From contig CAVPPF010000007.1 of NCBI GenBank assembly GCA_963707435.1, positions 548,787 to 612,786 of the forward strand: 64,000 nucleotides of DNA, given 5' to 3'. Below, piece after piece: positions 26,574 to 35,861 of the stretch (positions are counted from its first letter, which is position 1; each line of letters starts with the position of its first letter). The translations under genes were made by a program, and so were the position numbers. This DNA comes from UBA4744 sp963707435 (GTDB lineage Bacteria > Actinomycetota > Acidimicrobiia > Spongiisociales > UBA4744). The notes under the pieces were generated by a model. The model ran no database searches. It was not told the origin of the DNA and worked only from the letters and a program-made list of their open reading frames with translations.

Positions 26574-27442
26574 GCCGGCACCTCTGTCCGGTCGGGCCGG
26601 TTCTCGACCCAATCCTCTAGGCGTCGTAGCTCGAAGTCCCGGTAGGCCCGATTCCGCCTGGTGAGCAGGTCGAAATCGACGAGGTGAGCGTCGAACTCCG
26701 GCCCGTCGACACAGGCGAACTTCGTTTCCCCACCGACCTCGACCCGGCAGCCACCACACATGCCGGTCCCGTCGACCATGATCGGGTTGAGACTGACCAC
26801 CGTCTCGATCCTGTGGGGTCTCGTGAGATCGGCCACTGCCTTCATCATGGGAATGGGTCCGATGGCGAGGACGAGATCGATCGGCGGGCCCGAGCCGATG
26901 AGTTCGGCGAGCCGCCCGGTGACCAGCCCGTGGTATCCATACGAGCCGTCGTCGGTGGTGGGATAGACGTCGTCGACGACCCCGCGCATTTCGCTTTCCA
27001 GAATGACGTACTCCCGGGTTCGGCCTCCGATGATGGCGACCACCCGGTTCCCCGCCTGCTTGAGGGCTGCGGCGGTCGGGTAGGCGATGGCGGTTCCGAC
27101 CCCGCCGCCGATCGCCACCACGTTGCCGTACATCCTGATGGCCGACGGCATGCCGAGCGGGCCGGCCACGTCGGGTATGCGATCGCCGGCAACGGCCGCA
27201 TTCAGCTGGTGGGTGGTCTTGCCGACGCCCTGGCAAATGAGGGCAATCCACCCATCGTCGGGGTGGGCGTCGGCGATCGTGAGAGGAATCCGCTCACCTT
27301 CGGAGGAAGCCCGGACGATGACGAACTGGCCGGGCTTGCGGCGCCGGGCAATCTTCGGTGCCCGGATCTTGAGATAGCGGACGTCGGGTGCCAGATCCCT
27401 GGCTTCGAGAACCTCGAACCCGCGATCGCTGGTTGCGTGCAT
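26570..27442 (-). CDS. NfnA-like FAD/[2Fe-2S] oxidoreductase subunit
   Basis: 290 residues. Ferredoxin-reductase fold: RxxS-type FAD motif in ERIPLTIAD, NAD site AIGGGVGTAIAYP, and a C-terminal [2Fe-2S] site (GMCGGCRVEV then FACVDGPEF). This is the sulfide-dehydrogenase-beta / PyrK-like / NfnA family. With its downstream partner it could bifurcate electrons between NADPH, ferredoxin and NAD. The ferredoxin gene and 2-oxoacid:ferredoxin oxidoreductase in this window supply a plausible ferredoxin pool. Confidence 0.82.
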   Translation of the reverse strand: MHATSDRGFEVLEARDLAPDVRYLKIRAPKIARRRKPGQFVIVRASSEGERIPLTIADAHPDDGWIALICQGVGKTTHQLNAAVAGDRIPDVAGPLGMPSAIRMYGNVVAIGGGVGTAIAYPTAAALKQAGNRVVAIIGGRTREYVILESEMRGVVDDVYPTTDDGSYGYHGLVTGRLAELIGSGPPIDLVLAIGPIPMMKAVADLTRPHRIETVVSLNPIMVDGTGMCGGCRVEVGGETKFACVDGPEFDAHLVDFDLLTRRNRAYRDFELRRLEDWVENRPDRTEVPA

Positions 27443-27535
27443 GTATCAAGTCTCTCGTGAACGGAATCCCGTGAGCAGGGACCTTATGCCTATGTGCATG
27501 GGTCGCCCGGCCCGATCAGGTTGGGAGCCGGGACT

Positions 27536-27769
27536 TCAGGCGGAAGCCTGCCAGGGATCGACCGGGCCTTCCGCCCACTCCTCGACGGTCTCGTCATCAG
27601 GCGTAGGATCGTCGGGCAGGACCCCGCTCGGGGCGTTCGGGTCCATCAGCGAGCCGACCATGTCGTACCACAGTGATCCGGTCGCGCAGTCGGGACAGAG
27701 AAAGACGCGCCGTCCCCTGGTGATGATGGCCGGCTTCTTCCTGCACCTGGTGCACTGGAAGGTGAACAC
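27536..27769 (-). CDS. small zinc-ribbon protein
   Basis: 77 residues. The N-terminal CTRCRKKPAIITRGRRVFLCPDC forms a two-knuckle zinc ribbon, followed by GSLWYDMVGSLMD and an acidic tail (DDPTPDDETVEEWAEG). The GTG at 27769 has AAGGAG 10 bases upstream. An open frame continues to 27982 but the upstream part overlaps the divergent gene and looks non-coding. Function unknown. Confidence 0.55.
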   Translation of the reverse strand: MFTFQCTRCRKKPAIITRGRRVFLCPDCATGSLWYDMVGSLMDPNAPSGVLPDDPTPDDETVEEWAEGPVDPWQASA

Positions 27770-27907
27770 TGCTCTCGGACTCCTTGCGTCGGTTGGCTTC
27801 ACTGGTCTTATCGGCGGTGGAGTCGTGAATCTGAAACCCGATCTTGGGGGCGGCACCCGGGCGGGGCGTTGGAGCGCCGTCCAGTGGAGCCTGTAAGATG
27901 TGACGAC

Positions 27908-28228
27908 TTGGGGGACATCATCGGCGAATTCGAAGCTCGTATCCAGAATCAGGGCGACAACGCCCGGGGGTTGCCGATCCATATCCAGATCGACGGCGGC
28001 CGCATGCGTATCTGGGCGGGAGCCAACCGGCTCGGTTCGTGGCCCCTCGAGGAGGTGCAGGTTGAGCGCCTCACCCCGTTCCGATTCCGGGTCGTAGTGG
28101 AGGGTGATCCCATGGTCGTCACTCCGGACGATCCGACCGGATTCGCCGAAGCGACGAATGCATTCGTCGACGTACGGTCTCCCCGGTTTGGTCTGGCGGA
28201 CCGCATCCGAGGTTCTCGCAGCGGGTAG
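27908..28228 (+). CDS. small protein of unknown function
   Basis: About 106 residues with a beta-rich look: LPIHIQIDGGRMRIWAGANRLGSWPLEEVQVERLTPFRFRVVVEG. The start is uncertain: TTG at 27908, GTG at 27884 or TTG at 27869. A TAAGAT -10-like box at 27894-27899 would give a leaderless or near-leaderless message for the 27908 start. Convergent with the VIT1-type gene. I do not recognise the family. Confidence 0.55.
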   Translation: MGDIIGEFEARIQNQGDNARGLPIHIQIDGGRMRIWAGANRLGSWPLEEVQVERLTPFRFRVVVEGDPMVVTPDDPTGFAEATNAFVDVRSPRFGLADRIRGSRSG

Positions 28229-28232
28229 GCGA

Positions 28233-28961
28233 TCAGTTCACGATCGTATCGAAGAGGACCCCGACGCCGTAGGCGAGACCGCCACCCCCGGCAGCTACCA
28301 GGAGGTTCTCGAGGGCGGCGCGCAACGGATCACCTCGAGTTGCCCAGGTCTTGACGGCCCCCACCACCAGCAGGCCGAGGACGGCTCCGATGGTGGCAAT
28401 CCAGAGCCCCGTCGACGGGCGCTCCACGAAGGCAAACGGCACCACCGAAGGCAGGGACCCTGCCAGGAAGAGCCCTCCGGACATGAACATGGCCCGGTAG
28501 GGCGATCTCCGTTCCGTCGCGACCACGCCGAATTCCAGGGCGCTCATCACCTTGAGCAGAGCTTCGTCGTCTTCACCGAAGTGAGTCACCACCTCGTCGC
28601 GGAGCGGACCATTCAGCCCGATGTCTTCCAGCAAATCGCCCAACTCGTGCAGTTCGTCCTCGCGGAACTCCTGGATGTGTTCTTTCTCGAGAGCGAGTTC
28701 TCCCTCGAACACTTCTTCCTGGGTCTTCGTGGCAATGTACTCACCGGCAGCCATCGAGATGGCTCCGGCGATGGCGCCGGCTACCCCGGTGAGCAGCACG
28801 TTGCGAGTAGCCATGCCGCCGCCCACGACGCCCGCCACGAGAAGAAACATGGAGACCAGCCCATCGTTGACCCCGAGGATGATGTCGCGCAGGTACTGGC
28901 GGTTGTGGCCCAGATGCTCCGTGTAGGAGGGGCTGTTCTTGTAGACCGGGTTGGTGCTCAT
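28233..28961 (-). CDS. VIT1/CCC1 family Fe/Mn transporter
   Basis: 242 residues. The N-terminal HNRQYLRDIILGVNDGLVSMF is the VIT1 hallmark; paired helices follow (GMATRNVLLTGVAGAIAGAISMAAGEYIA), then an acidic cytoplasmic metal-binding helix region (EVFEGELALEKEHIQEFREDE) and three further membrane helices. Likely moves Fe2+ or Mn2+ out of the cytoplasm. The start at 28961 fits the family; an upstream ATG does not. Confidence 0.85.
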   Translation of the reverse strand: MSTNPVYKNSPSYTEHLGHNRQYLRDIILGVNDGLVSMFLLVAGVVGGGMATRNVLLTGVAGAIAGAISMAAGEYIATKTQEEVFEGELALEKEHIQEFREDELHELGDLLEDIGLNGPLRDEVVTHFGEDDEALLKVMSALEFGVVATERRSPYRAMFMSGGLFLAGSLPSVVPFAFVERPSTGLWIATIGAVLGLLVVGAVKTWATRGDPLRAALENLLVAAGGGGLAYGVGVLFDTIVN

Positions 28962-29050
28962 GAGGCGGAAGTGTAGGAGGGTTCCCGAGCGAGCCGAAAG
29001 CACCGGTCGATGCCAACCATCGACGGCGCCGACCGGGTAGGTTCTGGAGG

Positions 29051-30739
29051 GTGCAGGACGAGACGTTTTTGCTGCTGGGCGGAGCAGGCCTGGTAGGAAC
29101 TCAAGTAGCCCGCCGGATCATCGGGGATCTGGCGCCTCGCCGGGTTGTCATCGGATCGTTGGATGAGGCCGGTGCGGACCGTGCCGTTGCCGACCTGGGA
29201 AGCGTCTTCCCCTCCTCGCCCACAGAAATCGTCGGCGAGTGGGGCGATGTCTTCCTGCGCGAAGCCTTCTCGCGACGGCTTCGCAACGAACTCCTGGAAG
29301 ACCCGGACGCCCGCGAAGGCATCTTCGCCGACCTGCTGGGCCCCCTCGACGACGCCTACGAACGATCCAGCCTGGCCCGGCTGATCCTCAACCACCGCCC
29401 CGATGTCATCGTCGACTGCATCAACACGGCCACCGCCATCAGCTATCAGGACGTGTACACAACGTCCATCGTCGCCAAGCAGACCATCAGCGAGGCTCCG
29501 GGCGACCGGGACGCCGCCGGTTGGCAGGCACAGACCAGGCACGATGTCGAGGCTTTGATCCTCTCCCAATCGGTGCCCCAACTGATCCGCCACGTTCTCA
29601 TCCTCAGCCGGGCCATGCACGACGCCGGTACCCGCCTGTACTTGAAGGTGGGAACCACGGGAACGGGCGGCATGGGACTGAACATCCCGTACACCCACAG
29701 CGAAGACCGGCCGTCTGCCAAGCTCATGACCAAGACGTCGGTTGCCTTTGCCCACACGGGGCTGCTGTTCCTGATGGCCCGCACGCACGGCGAGCCGGTC
29801 GTGAAGGAGGTGAAGCCTGCTGCGCTGATCGGGTTCTCCGGTGTCGACCACCGCACGGTTCTCGAACGTGGCGAACCCGTCCATCTCTATGCCGCACAGA
29901 CGGTGCCGCTCGACAGCCTCCTGGAACTCAAACTCGCATCGGATGGTTTCGAGCGACTCTCCGACCTGCAGCTTCCGGTGGTCGACACCGGCGAGAACGG
30001 GGTCTTCACGAAGGGCGAGTTCGAAGTCATCACCGCCATCGGTCAGATGGAGTTCGTCACCCCCGAAGAAGTCGCCCACACCTGCATGCAGGAAATCCTT
30101 GGCGGCAACACCGGCCGGGACGTCGTCGCCGCCGTCGACGCCTCCCTGATGGGATCCTCGTATCGGGCGGGGGTCTTGCGAGCCGGAGCGACGGAACAAC
30201 TCGAGCGGCTCGAGGCTGAAACCGGCACGCACAGCGTTGCCCTCGGACAGCTCGGACCGCCGGAGCTCTCCAAACTCCTCTGGGAAGCCGAGTTGCTCAA
30301 GCTCACGTACCACTCCCTGCCCAAAGTTCTCGCGGCAACCCCTTCGGAGATCTCAACCACCATCACGTACCTGATTGAAGGTCGGCCCGATCTGGCCAAC
30401 ACCATCACATCTCTGGGTCTCCCCATCCTCGCGGCCGACGGCCGCAGCTTGACCCGCGGACCGTTTGTGCGGATTCCCGAGGTGCCGGGCCGGGCAACGG
30501 TGGCGATGGGCCCATCCGAACGAGATGCCTGGGCTGAAAAGGGTTGGATCGACCTTCGCCCGGAGAACTTCGCCGTGTGGCAGCACCGGTTCACTGCCAT
30601 GCGGGAGGCGCGCGGCGGCAAGGCACTGCGCGGCTCGGCAGCGATCAGTCAGGAGGCCTACGTGCCGGAGGACATTCAGATCGGCACGGTCGCCGCCTGG
30701 ATCCTGACCAACGAGCACGACGGCTTCCGGATCAAGTAG
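29051..30739 (+). CDS. Rossmann-fold NAD(P)-binding protein, unknown
   Basis: 562 residues. The N-terminal FLLLGGAGLVGTQVARRI is a dinucleotide-binding GxGxxG; HRPDVIVDCINTATAISYQDVY follows the short-chain-dehydrogenase/epimerase layout, and the long C-terminal half has no domain I can name. GTG start with GGAGG directly upstream. Probably a cytoplasmic oxidoreductase. Alone between convergent/divergent neighbours, so no pathway is suggested. Confidence 0.65.
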   Translation: MQDETFLLLGGAGLVGTQVARRIIGDLAPRRVVIGSLDEAGADRAVADLGSVFPSSPTEIVGEWGDVFLREAFSRRLRNELLEDPDAREGIFADLLGPLDDAYERSSLARLILNHRPDVIVDCINTATAISYQDVYTTSIVAKQTISEAPGDRDAAGWQAQTRHDVEALILSQSVPQLIRHVLILSRAMHDAGTRLYLKVGTTGTGGMGLNIPYTHSEDRPSAKLMTKTSVAFAHTGLLFLMARTHGEPVVKEVKPAALIGFSGVDHRTVLERGEPVHLYAAQTVPLDSLLELKLASDGFERLSDLQLPVVDTGENGVFTKGEFEVITAIGQMEFVTPEEVAHTCMQEILGGNTGRDVVAAVDASLMGSSYRAGVLRAGATEQLERLEAETGTHSVALGQLGPPELSKLLWEAELLKLTYHSLPKVLAATPSEISTTITYLIEGRPDLANTITSLGLPILAADGRSLTRGPFVRIPEVPGRATVAMGPSERDAWAEKGWIDLRPENFAVWQHRFTAMREARGGKALRGSAAISQEAYVPEDIQIGTVAAWILTNEHDGFRIK

Positions 30740-30852
30740 ATCCCGGCATGTCGCGCCTGCGCTTGCCGCCGATCACGACCGCCCGTTTTCGTCCGTCGGG
30801 TGACGAGCGGATGAACCACGCTGGTTAACGTGCAGCGCAACAAAGGCGTGCG

Positions 30853-31152
30853 ATGGCTACCACCCCAACAGACGACATCACGGAGCGGCCTGCATCGGAT
30901 CAGCTGCGCGACGCATCAAAGCTGGTCATCGACCACCCCATCCCGCTCTACGATCCGCCGTGGCTTCGGCGCCTGCACATCAAGTGTTTGTGGGACGGAG
31001 GCAGGCTGACCACGGACCCGGATTTCTGTTCCGAACGGTGTGCAGAGCGGTACGCGGAATGGGAGTACGGGACCGTCCATGTCCTGGTGGGACGAGAACC
31101 CCTCCAAACGTTCTATGAACAGGGCCGTCATCTGCAGAGGAGGACACCATGA
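30853..31152 (+). CDS. small Cys-containing protein, unknown
   Basis: 99 residues. Centre KCLWDGGRLTTDPDFCSERCAERY has Cys-X15-Cys-X3-Cys, a possible treble-clef metal site; the rest is charged and helical. Its stop overlaps the start of the thioesterase gene (ATGA), so the two are co-translated. No family recognised. Confidence 0.6.
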   Translation: MATTPTDDITERPASDQLRDASKLVIDHPIPLYDPPWLRRLHIKCLWDGGRLTTDPDFCSERCAERYAEWEYGTVHVLVGREPLQTFYEQGRHLQRRTP

Positions 31153-31532
31153 AACCGGTCGCCATCGGAGACACGGGAACCCATCGCGCGGAAGTGTCCG
31201 GCGAAGACACCGCAGTGCGGATGGGAAGTGGCGACGTCCCGGTCCTCGCGACACCCCGGCTCGTTGCCTGGATGGAGGCCGCTGCCGTAGCGTCTCTCGA
31301 CCTGCCCGAAGGTACGACCAGTGTCGGCATCCATGTTTCCGTCGACCACAGCGCTCCGACGCTGGCGGGGGCCGCCGTGCGTGCGATCGCCGAAGTCCGT
31401 GCTGTGGATGGGCCCCGGATCGAGTTCGATGTGCGGGCCTTCGAGGGTGAGCGGCTGATCGCAGGTGGGACCCACACGCGGGTAATCCTCGACCGGGAGC
31501 GATTTCTGGCGAGAGCAGGATTCCAGGCCTAA
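31149..31532 (+). CDS. hotdog-fold thioesterase (FlK-like)
   Basis: 127 residues. VLATPRLVAWMEAAAVASL, VGIHVSVDHSAPTLAGAAV, and IAGGTHTRVILDRERFLAR match the fluoroacetyl-CoA thioesterase FlK family, with Thr/Glu/His in the usual positions. Members hydrolyse small acyl-CoAs in general; fluoroacetyl-CoA is not implied. Translationally coupled to the preceding Cys protein. Confidence 0.8.
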   Translation: MKPVAIGDTGTHRAEVSGEDTAVRMGSGDVPVLATPRLVAWMEAAAVASLDLPEGTTSVGIHVSVDHSAPTLAGAAVRAIAEVRAVDGPRIEFDVRAFEGERLIAGGTHTRVILDRERFLARAGFQA

Positions 31533-31554
31533 CGCCCGTTCGGGGGGAAAAGCG

Positions 31555-32778
31555 TCACGGTTGCGAAGGAATCTCACAGGTCGGCCGGGCGTCCCCGCTG
31601 CCGACATCGGTCGTTCGCAGATACGGGGTCGTAAAACCCGAACCCGGATCGTCGGTGGTGACGAAACGGACCAGGGCCCGGTAAATGGCTTCGGCGTATG
31701 CCTGTCTGAACCCGGGCGTCGCCAGCAGAGCCTCCTCAGACTCGCTCGAGATGAAAGCGCCTTCGCTGATGACGGACGGCACCAGCGCCCGGCGGAGGAT
31801 GCCGTAGTAGTCGGTCTCACCGTCCTCCTGGAGCCGGTACTTGGCGCCGGCGTCCCGGTCGCCCACCCAGGAGATCTCAAAAGCACTGAACGAGCGTCGC
31901 ATCTCCTCAACCAGCAGCCCCCCGAGGCGGCGCGATTCAGGATCCTTGAACATGTAGAACGTCTCGCTGCCCGGCCCTGTGAAGGGGCCGTCGGGCGAGG
32001 CATTGTTGTGGATGGAGATCAACGCGTTGGCTCCGGCGCTGCCGGCCAGCGTTGCCCGAAACAACAGACCGGCCTCGTAGTCGGCATCAGAAGGTCCTGC
32101 GACCCGGGTCACCCAAACCCGGCCGACCGGCGGGATGTCCTCGCCGGGATACACCGTTCCGGTGGTCCAGTCGACAATGTGGGATTCCTCCAGGAGATCC
32201 CGGGCTCGCCGGGCAATGTCGAGATTGACCACTTCCTCCCGCAAGCCGGTTGGTCCCTGAGCTCCGCGGTTTGCTCCGCCGTGTCCCGGATCGAGGACCA
32301 CAACCGCTTCGCTGAACCTTGTTCCCGCCCCTACGTCGATCGGGCCGGCCGTCGGCGTGAATGCGAGTTCTGCTGCCTTCGCCCAGGCCCGGGTGTCGCA
32401 CATAGTGCGCAACAGGAACCAGTCGTCCTCCCGGGCTGTGACCGCCATCACCAATCCCTCCCGGGCCGTGACGAACGGGCTTCCCGATCGGTCGTCCCAG
32501 AGGTCCGCTCCCCCTTCGGCCACAACGGCCACCCCCGTGTTTCCGTCTGGTGGTGTCTGTCCGGCAGCCGGCGGGGCCGGGTCGGGGCCAGGTTCGGCCG
32601 GAACCTCCGGTACCTCCGGCAGGGTGGTGGTCGTGGTATCCAAAGAGGACGTCGTGGTCGCGGGGAGGGTCGTCGGCGGCAACCCCTCGGCGCGAGAGGG
32701 AGCCTCTCCCCCGGTGGTGCAACCGGCAGCGACCAGCAGGAGGACCGTTGCGACGCGGCCGAAGCCCCGGGCTCTCAT
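31555..32778 (-). CDS. lipoprotein N-acetylmuramoyl-L-alanine amidase
   Basis: 407 residues. Signal peptide with lipobox VAAGC (Cys20), a Thr/Pro linker, an SH3-like segment (GVAVVAEGGADLWDDRSG through WFLLRTMC), then an Amidase_3 domain: zinc ligands His in LDPGHGGANRGA, Glu in LREEVVN, His in SIHNNAS, and catalytic Glu in VISEGAF. A cell-wall hydrolase anchored outside the cytoplasmic membrane. Confidence 0.88.
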   Translation of the reverse strand: MRARGFGRVATVLLLVAAGCTTGGEAPSRAEGLPPTTLPATTTSSLDTTTTTLPEVPEVPAEPGPDPAPPAAGQTPPDGNTGVAVVAEGGADLWDDRSGSPFVTAREGLVMAVTAREDDWFLLRTMCDTRAWAKAAELAFTPTAGPIDVGAGTRFSEAVVVLDPGHGGANRGAQGPTGLREEVVNLDIARRARDLLEESHIVDWTTGTVYPGEDIPPVGRVWVTRVAGPSDADYEAGLLFRATLAGSAGANALISIHNNASPDGPFTGPGSETFYMFKDPESRRLGGLLVEEMRRSFSAFEISWVGDRDAGAKYRLQEDGETDYYGILRRALVPSVISEGAFISSESEEALLATPGFRQAYAEAIYRALVRFVTTDDPGSGFTTPYLRTTDVGSGDARPTCEIPSQP

Positions 32779-32885
32779 CGTCTGGTCCTTTCGATCACGG
32801 ATCTATTGTGCCGCTCCGGTTCCCCTACCGACACCTCCTGCCCTTCCGGTAGTGTCGGCGGGGTACTTCGAGGCACGGAGGATTC

Positions 32886-34550
32886 GTGAAACTGATCGAG
32901 TGCGTTCCCAACTTCAGCGAGGGACGCGACCTTGCCATCATCGATGCCATCACCGGGGCCATCACGGCGACCGAAGGAGTTGTGCTCCTCGACGTCGACC
33001 CGGGGGCGGCAACCAACCGAACAGTTGTCACGTTTGTCGGCTCACCGGAGGCGGTCGAAGCGGCAGCCTTCCGGGCCATCGAGACGGCAGCAGCCTTGAT
33101 CGACATGACGAAACACCATGGTGAGCATCCCCGGATGGGGGCCACCGATGTTTGTCCCTTCGTGCCGCTGCAGGACGTGACGATGGAAGAATGCGCTGCC
33201 CTCGCCCGCCGGCTGGGACGGCGCGTCGGCGAGGAACTGGGGATCCCGGTGTTCCTCTACGAGGCGGCCGCTACCACTGCGGAACGCGCTTCGCTGGCGG
33301 AGGTCCGCCGGGGGGAATACGAGGGCCTGCCCGACCGAACCGACGCCCCCGACTTCGGGCCTGCCGAATTCAACCCCAAGGCAGGAGCCACCGCGATCGG
33401 TGCCCGGGAATTCCTCATCGCGTACAACGTCAACCTGAATACCCGCGATCGCAGGCTCGCCAACGAGATCGCCGGCATGTTGCGTGAGTCGGGCCGTCCC
33501 CGCCGGGATGCGACCGGCACCATCCTGCGGGATTCGGACGGGACTGCACTGCGCGATCCGGGCGAGTTCAAGGAGCTTCGCGGCGTCGGGTGGTACATCG
33601 AGGAGTACGGACGGGCTCAGCTTTCCTTCAACCTGACCAATCACCGGGTGACCCCCCTTCACGCCGTCTTCGATGCCGCCTGCCGGGAGGCGGCCGAGCG
33701 GGGCCTCCGCGTTACCGGCAGCGAGCTGGTCGGATTGGTGCCGCGCGAGGCGCTCCTGGCGGCCGGCGACCACTACCTGGCCCGCCAGGGGGCGACCACC
33801 GGCGTTCCCGAGACCGAGCGAATTCACAGCGCGGTGCTCTCGCTCGGTTTGGACGATCTTGGCCGGTTCGATCCGACCGCCAAGGTGATCGAATACCGGT
33901 ACGCCGGACCTCCGTCCGGGCTGGTTTCGAAGACGGTCACCGGTTTCGCCGATGAACTGTCCTCCGCTTCGCCTGCACCGGGCGGAGGCAGTGTGGCGGC
34001 GCTCTGCGGGTCGTTGTCGGCGGGCCTCTCGGCGATGATCGCCGCCCTGACGTTCTCCAAGAAAGGCATGGAGGAACAGCGGGGGGCAATGGAGGATCTC
34101 GGCAAGCGAGCCCAGGCGGCCAAGGACTGGTTCCTCCAGGCCGTTGATCGGGACACGGAAGCCTTCAATGAAGTCCTGGCTGCGATGCGCCTGCCCGGAA
34201 AGACCGATGCGGACCAGGCCGCCCGGAACGCGGCTATGGAACTGGCCAATCACCAGGCGACGACGGTCCCGCTCGAGGTCCTCGAACGGTCCGCCGAAGC
34301 TCTAGAACTCGCTTCCGTTGTCGCCCGGGATGGAAATCCCAGCGCCGTCACCGATGCCGGCGTCGCCGGAGCCTGTGCCCTGGCGGCCGCCGAAGGAGCC
34401 GCCCTCAACGTCCGGATCAACCTCCGTTCGCTGCCAAAGAACAATTGGACGACGGAGACCGAAACCAAAGCGGGCGAACTGGTCGCCCGGTGCCGGACGC
34501 TGGCCGCCGGTGTTCGGGAAATCGTCGAAGCAGCCCTCTCAGCTGATTAG
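32886..34550 (+). CDS. bifunctional glutamate formiminotransferase-formiminotetrahydrofolate cyclodeaminase
   Basis: 554 residues. N-terminal formiminotransferase domain (CVPNFSEGRD, HHGEHPRMGATDVCPF near residue 80) covers about 1-300; the C-terminal cyclodeaminase (SASPAPGGGSVAALCGSLSAGL, about 355-550) is fused, as in mammalian FTCD. It transfers the formimino group of histidine breakdown to tetrahydrofolate and releases ammonia. No other hut genes are in the window. The GTG start follows a weak box. The 3' end overlaps the opposite-strand oxidoreductase gene by 12 bases. Confidence 0.92.
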   Translation: MKLIECVPNFSEGRDLAIIDAITGAITATEGVVLLDVDPGAATNRTVVTFVGSPEAVEAAAFRAIETAAALIDMTKHHGEHPRMGATDVCPFVPLQDVTMEECAALARRLGRRVGEELGIPVFLYEAAATTAERASLAEVRRGEYEGLPDRTDAPDFGPAEFNPKAGATAIGAREFLIAYNVNLNTRDRRLANEIAGMLRESGRPRRDATGTILRDSDGTALRDPGEFKELRGVGWYIEEYGRAQLSFNLTNHRVTPLHAVFDAACREAAERGLRVTGSELVGLVPREALLAAGDHYLARQGATTGVPETERIHSAVLSLGLDDLGRFDPTAKVIEYRYAGPPSGLVSKTVTGFADELSSASPAPGGGSVAALCGSLSAGLSAMIAALTFSKKGMEEQRGAMEDLGKRAQAAKDWFLQAVDRDTEAFNEVLAAMRLPGKTDADQAARNAAMELANHQATTVPLEVLERSAEALELASVVARDGNPSAVTDAGVAGACALAAAEGAALNVRINLRSLPKNNWTTETETKAGELVARCRTLAAGVREIVEAALSAD

Positions 34551-35861
34551 CTCGAGTCCGTCCGAGATCGCCGCCAGGTTCTTCTCGGCGTAGCGCCCCT
34601 CGCCTACCGACGCCCGCAGGGCATCCGCAGGAACCAGACCCCGGCCGACTGCCGCGGCCGTCAGCACCGTGAGTGCCAGTTCCGTCTTGGCGACACGACC
34701 GGGCAGCCGGTCGAGGTCGAGTACCTCGACCTGCGCCGGCGTCTCCACATCAACGAGCCCGGGGACCATCACCACCTTGCCGGTCTTGTCCATCGCGGCG
34801 AGATAGGGCATTGCTTTGGCCATCCCGTCCTCGCTGAGAATCACCATCAGATCGGGACGATCGACACCGGCGAAATCGATGGGGTCGGGACTGAGGATGA
34901 GTTCGGCGATGCTGTGGCCGGTCTTGACGGTGATCGGATAGTCGTCCGATTGGGTGGCCTGGAGTCCGGAACGGATCGCGGCTTCCGCCACCAGCCGGGC
35001 GGCAGACCGGACTTTTCCTCCGGCCGATCCCATGACGAGCAGGCGGCACGGTTGATCGAGTTTCGACGTGAAGGCCGCTTCGAGCATCCGGGGCTGGAGC
35101 CAAGGGCTCGGCGAGCGGCGCTCCGCCTCGCGGCGGTACGCGGCTGCGTATTCGGCGACTTCTCGCTTTTCGATCATGCCGGTTTGCAGCCCGAGACGCA
35201 GCTGGGTTTCCTCGAGGGACCTTTTCCCGAACTTGTTGGACGGGACGAAGTACGCAGTGCACAGCTCCCAGATGTCGAGCATGGCGAATCCGGGCGTCTC
35301 GATGGCTTCGACGATCCGATCGGTGAGCTCCGCATCGAAGTTGGTGCCCCGGTAGACGTAGGCCGCTCCGTTGACGGCCGCGGTTGCGCAGATATCGAGC
35401 GGACGCTCCAGGTTGCCTGCCGGCGTCGTCGAGGTGATCGCCCCCATCGGAGTGGTCGTGGAATGCTGGCCGCCGGTCATGCCGAAGTTGAGGTTGTTGA
35501 AGACCAGGAGCGTCATGCCGATGTTGCGGCGGGCGGCGTTCAGGAAGTGCGCCCCGCCGATCCCGGTTCCCCCGTCGCCCATGATGACGATGACCTCGAG
35601 TTCGGGGCGGGCGAGCTTGATTCCTGCGGCATAGGTGAGGCTGCGCCCGTGCAGTCCGTGGAACGCGCTGGTTGTGAAGTACTGGTCGGACAGGCCGGAG
35701 CAACCGATGTCGGTTACCAGGACCACCTGTTTCGGGTCGCGATTCAGGCGGAGCAGCGCGGCGTTGAGCTGGTCGAGGATCGAGCTGTGTCCGCAGCCCG
35801 GACAGAAGGGGTACACCGTTTCGTTCCGGTAGGTGGCCAGAGGAACAATGGTGGTGCTCAC
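34539..35861 (-). CDS. 2-oxoacid:ferredoxin oxidoreductase, beta-gamma fusion subunit
   Basis: 440 residues. The first ~255 are the TPP-binding beta subunit: FCPGCGH (Cys20, Cys23), Cys54 in DIGCSG and a Cys near 207 for the [4Fe-4S] cluster, and the TPP motif GDGGTGIGGAHF with NNLNFGMTGGQ. The C-terminal ~170 residues (RLLVMGSAGGKVRSAARLVAEAA through DLMVILSEDGM) are a gamma-type domain, normally fused to alpha. It oxidises a 2-oxoacid to acyl-CoA and reduces ferredoxin. ATGA overlap with the alpha gene. Confidence 0.85.
   Translation of the reverse strand: MSTTIVPLATYRNETVYPFCPGCGHSSILDQLNAALLRLNRDPKQVVLVTDIGCSGLSDQYFTTSAFHGLHGRSLTYAAGIKLARPELEVIVIMGDGGTGIGGAHFLNAARRNIGMTLLVFNNLNFGMTGGQHSTTTPMGAITSTTPAGNLERPLDICATAAVNGAAYVYRGTNFDAELTDRIVEAIETPGFAMLDIWELCTAYFVPSNKFGKRSLEETQLRLGLQTGMIEKREVAEYAAAYRREAERRSPSPWLQPRMLEAAFTSKLDQPCRLLVMGSAGGKVRSAARLVAEAAIRSGLQATQSDDYPITVKTGHSIAELILSPDPIDFAGVDRPDLMVILSEDGMAKAMPYLAAMDKTGKVVMVPGLVDVETPAQVEVLDLDRLPGRVAKTELALTVLTAAAVGRGLVPADALRASVGEGRYAEKNLAAISDGLELIS

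Noticed and set aside
25122..27251. A 709-residue oxidoreductase
   Set aside because: The N-terminal 226 residues are an out-of-frame copy of the NfnA-like gene; the GTGA overlap gives the true start at 26573.
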